Shown here piece after piece: positions 9,492 to 10,276 of a DNA stretch of 10,276 nucleotides. The notes under the pieces are model-generated. The model had not been told where the DNA came from, searched no databases, and was given only the letters and a program-made list of their open reading frames with translations. The DNA comes from Rhodobacterales bacterium 34-62-10 (GTDB taxonomy: Bacteria > Pseudomonadota > Alphaproteobacteria > Rhodobacterales > Rhodobacteraceae). The translations under genes and the position numbers were made by a program. The DNA is taken from the NCBI GenBank assembly GCA_002282555.1, contig NCJR01000049.1:1-10276 (forward strand), written 5' to 3'. Each line of letters begins with the position of its first letter. The stretch's first letter is position 1.

Positions 9492-10039
9492 GAATGATGA
9501 TCCCCGCTTGGGTCAATGACACGCTGACCCCCGTCGACAAGCTTGAGGTGCATCAGCGCGGCCTGCGCCACAAGGCCGTGTCGGTCTTTGTGATCCGGGG
9601 CATGGACGTGCTGATCCAGCGCCGCGCGATGGGCAAGTATCACACACCGGGCCTCTGGGCGAATACCTGCTGCACCCATCCCGATTGGGATGAAGCACCC
9701 GAAGTTTGCGCCACCCGCCGCCTGCGCGAGGAGTTGGGGATCACCGGCCTGCATCCCGAACACCGCGACCGCGTGGAATACCGCGCCGATGTGGGCGCGG
9801 GTCTGGTCGAGCATGAGGTCGTCGACATCTACCTTGCCCGCGCCGATGCGGGGCTGAAGATCACGCCCAACCCGGATGAGGTAATGGAGGTCCAGTGGAT
9901 CAACTATCAGGACCTTGTGGCGGAAGTGGCCCGCCGCCCTGAACGCTTCACGCCTTGGATGAAGATATATCTGGCCGAACACAGCGACAGGATTTTTGGA
10001 CCCGACATGGTTTACCTGGCAAGCCTGACACAGGACTGA
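9488..10039 (+). CDS. idi: Isopentenyl-diphosphate delta-isomerase, type I (Idi)
   Basis: Idi interconverts isopentenyl and dimethylallyl diphosphate, which keeps geranylgeranyl diphosphate available for the bacteriochlorophyll tail and carotenoids. The 183-residue protein has the Nudix-like type I fold. His22 and His28 (HQRGLRH) and His64 fit the metal ligands. Cys62 in NTCCTHP is the expected catalytic cysteine. Glu108 and Glu110 in VEHEV supply the catalytic and metal-binding glutamates. RRLREELGI (78-86) is the Nudix-type helix. The start ATG overlaps the bchP stop by 4 bp; ATGs at 9494 and 9497 are less likely alternatives. A cluster-encoded idi at the end of bchG-orf-bchP matches Rhodobacter (orf176). 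It is the last recognisable photosynthesis gene in the window. Confidence 0.95.
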   Translation: MRMMIPAWVNDTLTPVDKLEVHQRGLRHKAVSVFVIRGMDVLIQRRAMGKYHTPGLWANTCCTHPDWDEAPEVCATRRLREELGITGLHPEHRDRVEYRADVGAGLVEHEVVDIYLARADAGLKITPNPDEVMEVQWINYQDLVAEVARRPERFTPWMKIYLAEHSDRIFGPDMVYLASLTQD

Positions 10040-10055
10040 CGGGCGCGTCCGACCC

Positions 10056-10276
10056 TCAGGCGGTCGCCCCTTCGATCAGGCTGAAACCAACATCCGTGAT
10101 CCGCTCGGTTTTCTTGTCCGCCAATCGACCAAGAATGCAGGCGGCAGCCGTCTCGCGGACGCGCGCGTCGCCCGATGGGCTTCCGCCATCAGGATTGCAA
10201 GCGCGGCTCGGTTTGCGTGCTGGTCAGTGATCTTGGCGCGACGTGCGAGCCGATCTGCGATCTCCGGATCCGCGAT
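10056..10276 (-). pseudogene. C-terminal end of an unrecognised leftward gene, apparently frameshifted
   Basis: On the minus strand a frame from the right edge encodes an Ala/Arg-rich stretch, IADPEIADRLARRAKITDQH followed by ALAILMAEAH, with normal high-GC codon use. It then decays into rare codons (AGA, AGA, TCA) and ends at 10076. A second frame, one base back, gives DARVRETAAACILGRL, then ERITDVGFSLIEGATA, with good codon use to a stop at 10056-10058. Reading the two together implies a single-base shift around 10160-10180. I do not recognise the family. It could be a decayed gene, a sequencing error, or two unrelated frames. It converges on idi with 16 bp between the stops and is not a known photosynthesis gene, so it may mark the cluster edge. 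Confidence 0.35.

Noticed and set aside
10040..10070. Possible bidirectional terminator between idi and the convergent fragment
   Set aside because: Only short imperfect arms (GGGCG/CGCCC and GCGTCC/GGCGGTCGC-like) with no T run on either side; too weak to call.

Overview
This window is a segment of a photosynthesis gene cluster from a purple phototrophic alphaproteobacterium. Gene content, high GC and close-packed overlapping operons point to the Rhodobacterales (Rhodobacter/Roseobacter group). Every protein-coding gene except a fragment at the right edge belongs to bacteriochlorophyll a synthesis, its terminal assembly, or its regulation. The genus cannot be read from the sequence alone. 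The direct ppsR-bchG junction, with no bchE or bchJ between them, suggests an aerobic anoxygenic phototroph that uses the oxygen-dependent cyclase AcsF, but this is inference because acsF is not in the window.

Layout. Positions 1-3473 are a leftward operon, read right to left as bchF, bchN, bchB, bchH (bchH runs off the left edge). Every junction overlaps by 4-11 bp. Positions 3474-3786 are a divergent control region with two exact TGT-N12-ACA palindromes (PpsR/CrtJ operator type). One covers a TTGACA -35 element facing bchF and the other a TTGACA -35 facing ppaA. A degenerate third copy and an FNR-like palindrome lie between them. Positions 3787-6012 hold the regulatory pair ppaA/aerR (cobalamin-binding antirepressor) and ppsR/crtJ (PAS-PAS-HTH repressor), with the ppaA stop directly touching the ppsR start. 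Positions 6122-10039 are a rightward operon, bchG, a PucC/LhaA-family membrane protein, bchP and idi, whose genes overlap by 4 bp or sit 2 bp apart. An exact PpsR-type palindrome lies over the start of bchG. Positions 10056-10276 carry the end of an unrelated convergent leftward reading frame that looks frameshifted.

How the genes work together. BchN and BchB (with BchL, outside) form the dark protochlorophyllide reductase. BchH starts Mg-chelation. BchF hydrates the 3-vinyl group. BchG esterifies bacteriochlorophyllide with geranylgeranyl diphosphate, BchP reduces that tail to phytyl, and Idi balances the isoprenoid precursors. The PucC-like protein probably handles pigment delivery or BchP function at the membrane. 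PpsR represses these promoters when oxygen is high, and PpaA counteracts it in response to light/cobalamin.

No wholly new system is evident. The most notable oddities are a BchN that ends right after the conserved NPLEA motif, without the usual C-terminal tail of roughly 30-40 residues; the paired operators in the divergent region; an operator sitting on the bchG start codon; and the frameshifted fragment marking a possible edge of the cluster.
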